Origin: UBA4660 sp002405435
Lineage (GTDB): Bacteria > Bacteroidota > Bacteroidia > Flavobacteriales_D > Sanyastnellaceae
Direction: 5' to 3'
DNA length: 5,934 bases
NCBI GenBank assembly: GCA_036747335.1
Contig: DAIOCL010000142.1
Span: 1 to 5,934 of the forward strand
Position numbers and translations under genes: made by a program. Positions within the stretch are counted from its first letter, which is position 1. Every line of letters begins with the position of its first letter. Positions 1-5,934 of this stretch are shown here, piece after piece. Below the pieces are notes generated by a model. It saw only the letters and a program-made list of their open reading frames with translations. It was not told the DNA's origin and did no database searches.

Positions 1-160
1 CCTGAGCACTTTTCCATTGGCCGGTTTCATTGACAGAGGTGTAAATCTGAAGATTGATGTTGCCGTGTTTGTCCCTTTCCGGCCGGCCTGAGCGCATATT
101 GTTTCGGGTGATGTAGAGACTTTTTTCAGCCTTGGAATAGTACATAGGCCCGTCGTGGTA
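1..160 (-). pseudogene. In-frame continuation of the TPR/PD40 gene after the TAG (propeller segment, runs off the left edge)
   Basis: Reading on from the TAG in the same frame gives 53 open codons to the window edge. They begin Y-H-D-G-P-M-Y-Y-S-K and continue S-L-Y-I-T-R-N-N-M, G-R-P-E-R-D-K-H-G and L-Q-I-Y, ending near G-Q-W-K-S-A-Q. These are the expected PD40/propeller landmarks of PorE-like OmpA-family proteins (typically K-Y-H-(E/D)-(G/A)..., Y-F-T-R-N-N, K-R-D, L-K-I-Y). It is therefore the same gene, not a new one. An ATG at 145-143 could allow reinitiation but would yield no signal peptide. It is labelled pseudogene because of the stop; a sequencing error would make 829 to beyond 1 one intact CDS. 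Confidence 0.8.
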
Positions 161-829
161 CTAGGAGTTAACATTCTTATCCAGTTTGACCGGAATGATT
201 AGCTCCCCCTTTTCGTTTAGGTCACACAGGTAGACATCGAGAAAGTATGCTTTCTTTCCCGCGCTGTAAGAGCTTGAACCACTGAGGGTGTCCATGGGGG
301 TCGAACTGATCAGGTACTTGCCGTTTTCGAAGCGACACAAACCAATGGCGGGCCCTGAAGTGTTGATGCTCAATCGCTTAATCACGTACTTAAGTGAGTC
401 AGACTGGAGGTCAACATAGTACTCCTTGTTTTTGAGGTGGCTTTGCGCCCTGCGGTCGTCTGGCCTGCGCTTCGCATACTGAGCATACCAGGCAATGGCT
501 TCGTCATATTCGCCGAGCGAACGAAGGGCTTCGGCATAATACACCATGTCCTGAAAATTGGACGTGTCCAACGCAAGGGTCTTTTTATACCACTCAGCGG
601 CCATGTTGTTTACCCCCTTGCGGCGGTAGGAATCGGCGATTTTTCTGGTCACACGCATATCCTGGGGCATGGCGGCATTTACCAACTCGTAGTAGTAAAG
701 CGCTCCGTCATAATCAAACTCGTCGAAGAGTTTGTCTCCCTTGACTACGTCGCTAAGTGTTTGAAATTGAGCCGGAAGCGTTATGAGCACAAGGCCCATT
801 GCCGCCAGACTCCTACACAGTGTTTTCAT
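161..829 (-). CDS. TPR + PD40/WD40-like periplasmic protein, PorE/OmpA-family N-terminal part, ended by premature TAG
   Basis: A 222-residue frame starts with a signal peptide (hydrophobic residues about 8-20, cleavage near 20-23). About three TPR units follow (roughly 27-57, 58-91 and 92-125, with motifs such as A-D-S-Y-R-R-K-G, A-E-W-Y-K-K-T-L-A-L-D and L-G-E-Y-D-E-A-I-A-W-Y), then the start of a propeller-like domain from about residue 160. This order matches the PorE (PG1058)-like family of T9SS-associated proteins, in which TPRs, a WD40/PD40 propeller, a carboxypeptidase-regulatory domain and an OmpA-like peptidoglycan-binding domain follow one another over some 600 or more residues. The frame stops at TAG (163-161) inside a conserved N-S-K-Y-H-(D/E) segment, and homologous coding sequence continues in the same frame, so 222 residues is far too short. 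If the stop is real, the product lacks its propeller and any OmpA anchor. Its neighbours suggest a scaffold role for the adhesin/SprF pair. Confidence 0.85.
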   Translation of the reverse strand: MKTLCRSLAAMGLVLITLPAQFQTLSDVVKGDKLFDEFDYDGALYYYELVNAAMPQDMRVTRKIADSYRRKGVNNMAAEWYKKTLALDTSNFQDMVYYAEALRSLGEYDEAIAWYAQYAKRRPDDRRAQSHLKNKEYYVDLQSDSLKYVIKRLSINTSGPAIGLCRFENGKYLISSTPMDTLSGSSSYSAGKKAYFLDVYLCDLNEKGELIIPVKLDKNVNS

Positions 830-854
830 TGTTTTACAGGGTTTTATGCAGAAC
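830..854 (-). other. 25-bp intergenic spacer between SprF-like and TPR genes
   Basis: Only 25 bases separate the TAA at 857-855 from the ATG at 829. On the minus strand the spacer is A/T-rich just before the start, with no Shine-Dalgarno sequence, no hairpin and no room for an independent promoter. The two genes are therefore very likely in one transcript. Confidence 0.6.
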
Positions 855-1841
855 TTAGAAGTACTTGGGGTAGATTATACGTTTCCTCTTGGTGGAAAGG
901 TTATAGTTGAGGGCAAGTTCATGACTTCCAAAGCTCGTCCGGATGAGTGCGTTGACCGGAAAATCCATGCTGTAACCGGCTTTGAACTGGGCATTGATCT
1001 GCCACTGGAACATCGCACCGGCGGTTTCAAGATGGTAGTAAAAGGCTCCGACGTTAAACTGGTCCAGGAAGATTACATTGACGTGTGTACCGACAGACAC
1101 CGGCGCACCCCACTGTGCCCTTACACTCATATTGGGCTGGATTTTGACTTCGCGGTTGATCTTGTGCAGGTAGCCGGCCATCAGGAAGGCGGTAGGCTCC
1201 TGCCTGCCGTTAAGTGCCTGAAAGAGATCGGAACCACGGCTGACAAGCTTGTTTCTGATCATTTTGGGTACCGACAGGCTGATAAAATGACTCCTCTGGT
1301 TGTAATAGACACCGAAACCTACGTTGGGAAGCAGCAGCGACCGAATGTTCTGCATGAAGTCGGCGTCAGCGGTGCCGTAATAATCCGAGGTGAGCACCAG
1401 CTCAGACAATGCTGCCTGCTGCAGCTCCAGCGTACCCTTCGCCCCAAAGGAAATGGATGACCTGTTGCTGAGCCTGACGCGGTAACAAAGGTCGCCGGCA
1501 ATACCAGTGGTGCGTTGTGGTCCAATCCTGTCGTGAATCAGGGTGGTACCAAAAGCGAGTTCATCGCCCTTGAGCGGTGAGTCATAACTCAGCACCTGTG
1601 TCATCGGAGCCCCTTTAAAGCCCAGCCACTGGGTACGGTGCAGTGCACTGATGGTCGGCAGTTCCTTGTATCCGGCATAGGCAGGATTCACAAACAGTTT
1701 ATTCATGATGTACTGTGTGTGGGTGGGATCCTGCTGGGCATGAATCCGGTGTAAGGCACACGTGAGCAAAACACCCAGGATGATTATATAGCGCATAGAA
1801 GTCGGTTTAGTCTTTATTGCTGTTTTCATGATGTTCTTCAT
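855..1841 (-). CDS. PorP/SprF family type IX secretion outer-membrane protein
   Basis: This is an outer-membrane beta-barrel-type protein of the PorP/SprF family (328 residues, the usual length), which assists T9SS secretion or surface display of type B substrates. The hydrophobic signal-peptide core runs from about residue 17 to 30, with likely cleavage after H-A (residue 35). The family hallmark follows at residues 37-57: Q-D-P, T-Q-Y-I-M-N, then N-P-A-Y-A-G. Later landmarks are H-R-T-Q-W-L-G-F-K-G-A-P (about 68-79), a D-S-P-L-K-G segment, repeated amphipathic strands and a final strand near S-H-E-L-A-L-N-Y. The ATG at 1841 overlaps the upstream stop and gives an unusually long basic leader; Met5 (1829) and Met16 (1796) are alternatives, and Met16 would give a more typical signal peptide. 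Its position directly behind a CHU_C protein suggests it is that protein's dedicated partner, as with SprB-SprF. It is a paralogous family, so no specific gene symbol is given. Confidence 0.95.
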   Translation of the reverse strand: MKNIMKTAIKTKPTSMRYIIILGVLLTCALHRIHAQQDPTHTQYIMNKLFVNPAYAGYKELPTISALHRTQWLGFKGAPMTQVLSYDSPLKGDELAFGTTLIHDRIGPQRTTGIAGDLCYRVRLSNRSSISFGAKGTLELQQAALSELVLTSDYYGTADADFMQNIRSLLLPNVGFGVYYNQRSHFISLSVPKMIRNKLVSRGSDLFQALNGRQEPTAFLMAGYLHKINREVKIQPNMSVRAQWGAPVSVGTHVNVIFLDQFNVGAFYYHLETAGAMFQWQINAQFKAGYSMDFPVNALIRTSFGSHELALNYNLSTKRKRIIYPKYF

Positions 1842-1843
1842 TA
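1839..1843 (-). promoter_or_regulatory. TAATG stop/start overlap coupling the HYR gene to the SprF-like gene
   Basis: The TAA of the HYR-repeat gene (1843-1841) shares its last A with an ATG (1841-1839) that opens the SprF-like frame. A one-base overlap of this kind normally indicates co-transcription and allows translational coupling by terminating ribosomes. No purine-rich Shine-Dalgarno sequence precedes this ATG, which is common in Bacteroidota. Confidence 0.7.
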
Positions 1844-4800
1844 ACGGTTGAGGTATACGTAGCCTTTTACAATCTGACCGTTGCCAAGGTCAAGCACATA
1901 GAAGTAGGTGCCTTTGGGCAACAGGGCATCGCCAATGGTCATGGCCGAATGAGAGCGTCCATCCCAGTCATTCTGGTACTGTGAAGCCCTGAATACGCGG
2001 TGGCCCCAGCGGTTGAAGATGGCAAGTGTGTTGTTCGGGAAGTCTTCCAGACCGATGATCTCGAAAGTGTCGTTGACACCGTCACCGTTGGGAGATATAC
2101 CCTGCGGCAGGATAAGGTCTACAAAACACTCTACGTTGATGATCACGATCGCTGTATCACAGGCGTTGAACGTGTCACAAAGCACGTAGGTAACAGTGTC
2201 CGTTCCGCACCAGCCTTCAAGTGTTGTGTATTCGAGGTTGTTGCCGTCGATAGTCACCGCGTTGCCGCCTGCACTCCACGCACCGGATACGAAGATGGAA
2301 TCACCATCAAGGTCATAGTCATTGTCGGTTACATCAATGCTGATTCCATTGTTCTCTTCGGTGTAGAAGGCCTCATCATCTTCCGCTACCGGCGGGGTGT
2401 TCACCAGCACCACGAAGCTGCAGGTGTCAGCCAGTCCGGCCGGGTCGACAGCCACATAGGTCACGGTGGTATATCCGTGCGGGAACACATCTCCGCTCGG
2501 CAGGCCATCAATCTGGCTCAGTTCAGCTGAACAGTTGTCTGTAAAAGCAGGATCTGAGAATACCACAATCGGGTCTACCTGTACAATGTCTTCCGGACAT
2601 TCGATCTGGGGTGCTTCCACATCGTAAACGGTTACGGTGAATCCGCACTCAGTCACGTTGCCGGCATCATCAGTAACCTCGTACATTACCTGGGTCACAC
2701 CCACCTCAAAGAAGGCGCCTGATGGCAGTCCATCCACCAGCACAGCAGTGGCTGTGCCCGATGAGCAGTTGTCAGTGAACAGGGGTTCTGAATAGTTAAC
2801 GATGGCACCACACTGGCCGGGGTCTGAAGAAATATCCAGGTCTCCGGGGCAGACAATCTGAGGCAGTTGGGTGTCTTCAACGGTTACGGTGAATGAGCAT
2901 GTCATGCTGTTGCCGTGGATATCGGTGAACGTATAGGTAACTGTAGTAGATCCTACCGGGAAGAAGGCGCCGCTCTCAAGACCGTTTATCAGCATGGTAT
3001 CCTGCAGGGCACAGTTGTCGGTGATTACAGGCAGCTCATAGGTTACCAGTGCACCGCATGCATCCAGGTCATTGGGAACAACGATTTCGAAGTCGCAGCT
3101 TGCTGATACCGGGGCCTCAATGTCGTTTACTGTAACGAGTTGCAGGCAGGTAGAAACGTTGCCGCTGTCGTCAGTAATCGTCCAGGCGACCGCAGTTACA
3201 CCCACAGGGTAGATACCCGAAGCATCGCTGCCACCATTGAAGTTGTTGGTGATGGTTACGTTGCCGCAGTTATCGGCAGCCACAGGCGCGTCAACAGTCA
3301 CGTAAGACTCGCACAACCCGGGCTCATTTACCTCGAAGGCATTCTCGGGGCATGTAACAACAGGCAGCTCAGTATCAATTACGTTTATGATCATTGCACA
3401 GCTGCTGGTGTTGCCGTAGATGTCAATTACTGTCCAGGTCAAGGTGGTTTCCCCGGCCGGGTAGATACCACTGGCATCATCGGTTCCGGTCACGTTGTTG
3501 GTGACTGACAGAACACTGCAGTTGTCGCTTGTCAGCGGAGCGGGTACATTAACGAAGGCCTGACAGGTTCCTTCATCCATCGGGATAGTGATGTCATCCG
3601 GACAGAGGATCGTCGGAACTTCAGTATCAACTACCGTTACAGTCATGCTGCACGTGCTGGTGTTGCCGTGAACATCTGTCAGGGTCCAGGTTACTAGGGT
3701 GTTACCCACAGGGTAAACCGCAGAAGCATCGTCAGTTCCGGTGTAGTCATTGACCATGCCGGCAACCGCGCAGTTGTCGGCCACCGCAGGAGACGGAACA
3801 GACACCATTGCTGAGCAACCGGTTTCATCACTCTCAACCACCATGTCAGCCGAACAAGTAACAACAGGATTCTCGTTGTCGCTGACCTGCACCAACTGTA
3901 CGCAGTTGCTGGTGTTGCCGTAGATATCGGTAACGGTCCAGGTAATGGCGGTAGTGCCTTCCGGATAGATGTCGCTGGCGTCAGCGGTGCCATTGTAATC
4001 ATTGGTTACGCTCAGTACCTGACAGTTGTCGGTGGCTACAGGTGCAGCCACGGTTACAAATGCTTCGCATACACCGGAATCTGTGAATACCGAGATATCA
4101 GCAGCACAGGTAATAGCGGGCAACTCAGCGTCAATCACCTCAATGCTCATGGTGCAGCTTGATGTATTGCCGTGAATGTCGGTTACAGTCCAGGTTACCA
4201 CAGTGGTACCTACAGGGTAATCACCGCTGGCATCGGCTGAGTTGTTGTAGTCATTGATCACAGAGGCAACCCCACAATTGTCATCCGCAGCCGGTACAGG
4301 CACGCTTACGAATGCAGCGCACAGGGTGACGTCGCTGGTCACTGAGATGTCGGCAGGACAAGTTACCACCGGCGCTTCAGTATCTGAAACTACTACCTCC
4401 ATGGTACAGGTGCTTGTATTGCCGTGAATGTCAGTCAGTGTCCACTCAACTACGGTGGTACCCTGCGGGTAAACAGCAGAGGCGTCATCAGAGCCAGTGT
4501 AATCGTTTACAAGCGAGGCCACGGCGCAGTTGTCTTCGATCACCGGAGCAGGCACGGCAACAAACGCTTCACAAACGCCGGCATCGGTCGATACCAGCAC
4601 GTTGTCAGGACAAGTGATGGCCGGAGCTTCGGTGTCGTTTACAGTGACACTCATTGAGCAGGTAATCACATTGCCGTAGTTGTCGGTTACCGTCCAGGTC
4701 ACCAGTGTGGTTCCCTGCGGGTAGATGCCGTCTGCATTGTCAGTTCCGGTGTAGTCGTTTATCACGGAAGCAATGCCGCAGTTGTCTGTTACCGCCGGTG

Positions 4801-5934
4801 CTGGCACGGTAACAAAGGCCTCGCAAACACCCGAATCATTGGCTACGGTAATGTCGGCTGCACAATCGGCTGCAGGCAGTTCGTTGTCAACAACGGTGAT
4901 GGTCATGCTGCAGGTGCTCGCATTGCCGTGGATATCGGTGACGGTAAAGGTTACGGTAGTCACGCCGGTCGGATAAACCGCGCTGGCGTCAGCGTTGCCC
5001 GTGTAGTCATTGGTTACGGATGCAACACTACAGTTGTCACCCACGGCAGGCGCAGACACAGTCACAAAGGCCTCACATACACCCGGATCGGTATTGACCG
5101 ACAGGTTAGCCGGACAGGTAATTGCGGGTGCTTCTGTATCGTTGACCTCAATAGCCTGTGTGCATGATGCGGTATTGCCATAGATATCGGTAACGGTCCA
5201 GGTTACAGTGGTCACACCTACAGGGTAGGTATCAGAAGCATCAGCAGTACCGTTGTAGTCATTCACGGCAGATGCTACAGTGCAGTTGTCGCTCACCTGA
5301 GGGGCGGGCACGCTCACAAAGGCATCGCATTGGCCGTTGTCGTTATTGACAGTAATGTCTGTCGGGCAGGTTATTGCCGGTGACTCGAGATCCACAACGG
5401 TGACAGTCATCTGACACTGGCTTGTGTTGCCATGGATATCAGTGAGTGTCCACACCACGGTGGTAACACCCACAGGGTACTCACCAGAGGCATCATCGGT
5501 CGAGGTGTAGTCATTGGTCACGGAGGCTACGGCGCAGTTGTCGGCCGTAGCGGGAGCCGGCACAGACACTATTGCTGTGCAGTTGCCTGCGTCGCTGTTG
5601 ACTGTGATGTCTGCCGGACAAGTAAGCGCAGGCGCTTCATTGTCTTCAACAGTGATAGCTACGGTGCAGGTATTGGTGTTGCCGTGAATATCGGTAACGG
5701 TCCATTCCACCAGGGTGGTACCCACCGGATAGTTGTCAGAAGCGTCGTCAGTGCCGGTATAGTCATTAGTCACTGAAGCCACCGCACAGTTGTCATCTAC
5801 CTGCGGCGCGGGAACAGTCACGTCGGCATTGCATGCTCCTGCATCATTCACCACCACGATATCAGCTGCACAGGTGATCGCAGGCTGTTCGTCATCAACA
5901 ACGGTAATGGTCATGTTGCATGAAGCGGTATTTC
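1841..5934 (-). CDS. Giant HYR-repeat surface protein with T9SS type B sorting domain (5' partial)
   Basis: This is a secreted, probably cell-surface adhesin-like protein exported by the type IX secretion system. About 1,363 residues are visible. In order they are fourteen HYR (hyalin-repeat, Ig-like) modules (5881-2390), a cadherin-like/Big_9-type module (2389-2117) and a CHU_C C-terminal sorting domain (2116-1844), then TAA. The first ATG, at 5914, is not the start: the codons before it read N-T-A-S-C-N, the normal end of a preceding repeat, so the gene begins beyond the right edge and its signal peptide is not seen. The visible part is acidic, Thr/Val/Asp-rich and carries 59 cysteines after Met5914, usually four per repeat, suggesting two disulfides per Ig-like unit outside the cell. 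It overlaps the downstream SprF-like gene by one base. The adhesin role is inferred from architecture; the ligand is unknown. T9SS export by the type B domain is well supported by family knowledge. Confidence 0.93.
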   Translation of the reverse strand, partial: NTASCNMTITVVDDEQPAITCAADIVVVNDAGACNADVTVPAPQVDDNCAVASVTNDYTGTDDASDNYPVGTTLVEWTVTDIHGNTNTCTVAITVEDNEAPALTCPADITVNSDAGNCTAIVSVPAPATADNCAVASVTNDYTSTDDASGEYPVGVTTVVWTLTDIHGNTSQCQMTVTVVDLESPAITCPTDITVNNDNGQCDAFVSVPAPQVSDNCTVASAVNDYNGTADASDTYPVGVTTVTWTVTDIYGNTASCTQAIEVNDTEAPAITCPANLSVNTDPGVCEAFVTVSAPAVGDNCSVASVTNDYTGNADASAVYPTGVTTVTFTVTDIHGNASTCSMTITVVDNELPAADCAADITVANDSGVCEAFVTVPAPAVTDNCGIASVINDYTGTDNADGIYPQGTTLVTWTVTDNYGNVITCSMSVTVNDTEAPAITCPDNVLVSTDAGVCEAFVAVPAPVIEDNCAVASLVNDYTGSDDASAVYPQGTTVVEWTLTDIHGNTSTCTMEVVVSDTEAPVVTCPADISVTSDVTLCAAFVSVPVPAADDNCGVASVINDYNNSADASGDYPVGTTVVTWTVTDIHGNTSSCTMSIEVIDAELPAITCAADISVFTDSGVCEAFVTVAAPVATDNCQVLSVTNDYNGTADASDIYPEGTTAITWTVTDIYGNTSNCVQLVQVSDNENPVVTCSADMVVESDETGCSAMVSVPSPAVADNCAVAGMVNDYTGTDDASAVYPVGNTLVTWTLTDVHGNTSTCSMTVTVVDTEVPTILCPDDITIPMDEGTCQAFVNVPAPLTSDNCSVLSVTNNVTGTDDASGIYPAGETTLTWTVIDIYGNTSSCAMIINVIDTELPVVTCPENAFEVNEPGLCESYVTVDAPVAADNCGNVTITNNFNGGSDASGIYPVGVTAVAWTITDDSGNVSTCLQLVTVNDIEAPVSASCDFEIVVPNDLDACGALVTYELPVITDNCALQDTMLINGLESGAFFPVGSTTVTYTFTDIHGNSMTCSFTVTVEDTQLPQIVCPGDLDISSDPGQCGAIVNYSEPLFTDNCSSGTATAVLVDGLPSGAFFEVGVTQVMYEVTDDAGNVTECGFTVTVYDVEAPQIECPEDIVQVDPIVVFSDPAFTDNCSAELSQIDGLPSGDVFPHGYTTVTYVAVDPAGLADTCSFVVLVNTPPVAEDDEAFYTEENNGISIDVTDNDYDLDGDSIFVSGAWSAGGNAVTIDGNNLEYTTLEGWCGTDTVTYVLCDTFNACDTAIVIINVECFVDLILPQGISPNGDGVNDTFEIIGLEDFPNNTLAIFNRWGHRVFRASQYQNDWDGRSHSAMTIGDALLPKGTYFYVLDLGNGQIVKGYVYLNR
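1844..2116 (-). other. CHU_C / T9SS type B C-terminal sorting domain
   Basis: The final 91 residues form a complete gliding-motility-associated C-terminal domain. Landmarks are S-P-N-G-D-G-V-N-D-T-F (domain residues 8-18), F-N-R-W-G-H-R-V-F (about 34-42), D-W-D-G-R (about 50-54), L-P-K-G-T-Y-F-Y (about 66-73) and the terminal K-G-Y-V-Y-L-N-R. In this family the domain directs substrates through the type IX translocon. For type B substrates such as SprB, secretion depends on a cognate PorP/SprF-family protein, which is what the next gene encodes. No cysteine occurs in this domain, in contrast to the rest of the protein. Confidence 0.96.
2117..2389 (-). other. Cadherin-like / Big_9-type Ig module within the HYR protein
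   Basis: Ninety-one residues separate the last HYR repeat from the sorting domain. They begin V-A-E-D-D, contain an I-D-V-T-D-N-D segment followed by the acidic D-Y-D-L-D-G motif (2303-2320), and continue with Y-T-T-L-E-G-W-C-G-T-D-T-V-T-Y. This pattern is typical of Big_9/cadherin-like modules placed near the C-terminus of Bacteroidota surface proteins. Four cysteines are present. The DxDxDG motif is a plausible calcium site by analogy; calcium binding is inferred. The exact family name is less certain than the fold class. Confidence 0.72.
2390..3109 (-). repeat. Three divergent C-terminal HYR repeats (canonical subtype)
   Basis: Three further HYR modules of 83, 84 and 73 residues (3109-2861, 2860-2609, 2608-2390) close the array. 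Unlike the eleven units before them, they carry the classical HYR loop G-L-x-S-G-x-x-F followed by (P/E)-x-G and T-x-V-x-Y. They share the D-N-C and (T/E)-C positions. The last one is about eleven residues short. It lacks the segment holding the second cysteine and ends at T-P-P, leading into the next domain. Rising divergence toward the C-terminus fits expansion that acted mainly on the N-terminal units. Confidence 0.85.
3110..5881 (-). repeat. Eleven tandem 252-bp (84-aa) HYR-like repeats, variant subtype
   Basis: Eleven consecutive units of exactly 84 codons, with no length change, run from 5881 down to 3110 (boundaries every 252 bp: 5629, 5377, 5125, 4873, 4621, 4369, 4117, 3865, 3613, 3361). 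Each unit begins around (A/V)-(I/V)-T-C-P, has a second Cys in a G-x-C motif, then D-N-C, a segment near N-D-Y-T-G-T-D-D-A-S, Y-P-x-G-x-T, T-D-I-(H/Y)-G-N-T, a fourth Cys, and ends D-x-E-x-P. This matches the HYR/Ig-like fold family, with the N-D-Y...D-A-S stretch replacing the usual glycine-rich G-L-P-S-G loop. A hand alignment of two unit pairs gave about 63-64% protein identity. Many identical peptides use different synonymous codons, suggesting an old, selectively maintained expansion rather than a fresh one. At least one more unit begins upstream, outside the window. Confidence 0.92.

Noticed and set aside
161..163. TAG as a recoded sense codon (alternative genetic code or programmed readthrough)
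   Set aside because: Nothing else supports recoding: no other in-frame TAG occurs in the two neighbouring genes, both of which end in TAA, and no stimulatory structure is evident. A point mutation or sequencing error is simpler.
830..854. Promoter or terminator between the SprF-like and TPR genes
   Set aside because: The 25-bp gap contains no TAnnTTTG-type -7 box with an upstream TTG element, no inverted repeat and no T-run.
437..1460. Plus-strand open frames (437-910 and 783-1460)
   Set aside because: They are antisense to the TPR and SprF-like genes, whose proteins are clearly recognisable. Their translations show no family motif, signal peptide or plausible context.
3694..4002. Alternative minus-strand frames inside the real genes (also at 382-576, 1319-1525 and 2695-2880)
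   Set aside because: They lie in another frame of well-supported genes, with low-complexity Thr/Leu/Arg/Pro-rich translations and no recognisable domain.
2000..5776. Many plus-strand open frames across the HYR array
   Set aside because: They are antisense shadows of a 252-bp coding repeat. Similar peptides recur at the repeat period, which reflects the minus-strand codons and not separate genes.
2390..5881. Regular periodicity suggesting a CRISPR array or other non-coding tandem repeat, including an octamer cagttgtc in most units
   Set aside because: The 252-bp unit is a whole number of codons, lies in one open frame and varies mostly at synonymous or conservative sites. The octamer encodes the invariant D-N-C motif, so coding constraint explains it.

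Overview
The window looks like Bacteroidota DNA of roughly even base composition. It carries one tightly packed set of genes, all on the minus strand, that belongs to type IX secretion (T9SS) and cell-surface adhesion. The phylum call rests on two lineage-restricted families, a PorP/SprF outer-membrane protein and a T9SS type B (CHU_C / gliding-motility type) C-terminal sorting domain. The genus cannot be read from the sequence.

In transcription order (right to left), positions 5934-1841 hold the 3' part of a very large secreted protein. It has fourteen visible HYR (hyalin-repeat, Ig-like) modules, eleven of them in an exactly 84-residue (252-bp) register. A cadherin-like/Big_9-type module with a DxDxDG motif and the terminal CHU_C sorting domain follow. 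The reading frame is open to the right edge, so the gene start lies outside the window and the ATG at 5914 is internal. The stop codon overlaps the next start (TAATG, 1839-1843). Positions 1841-855 encode a complete 328-residue PorP/SprF-family protein. After a 25-bp gap, positions 829-161 encode a secreted or periplasmic TPR protein that runs into the beginning of a WD40/PD40-like beta-propeller.

The third gene is interrupted. An in-frame TAG at 161-163 sits where the family normally has lysine. The same frame then continues without a stop to base 1 with clearly homologous propeller sequence. This is a nonsense mutation, a sequencing error, or, least likely, a readthrough site. By family architecture (PorE/PG1058-like: TPR, propeller, carboxypeptidase-regulatory domain, OmpA-like domain), the remaining domains should lie to the left of the window.

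Inferred working model: the giant HYR protein is exported by the T9SS through its type B C-terminal domain. The adjacent SprF-like protein is its dedicated outer-membrane partner, as SprF is for SprB. The TPR/propeller/OmpA-type protein would link this assembly to peptidoglycan. This is a recognisable module type rather than a wholly new system. The points most worth following are the amber codon, the structure of the repeat array, and the adhesin-SprF pairing. I see no RNA genes, mobile elements, CRISPR arrays, promoters or terminators, and no gene-free stretch over 300 bp.
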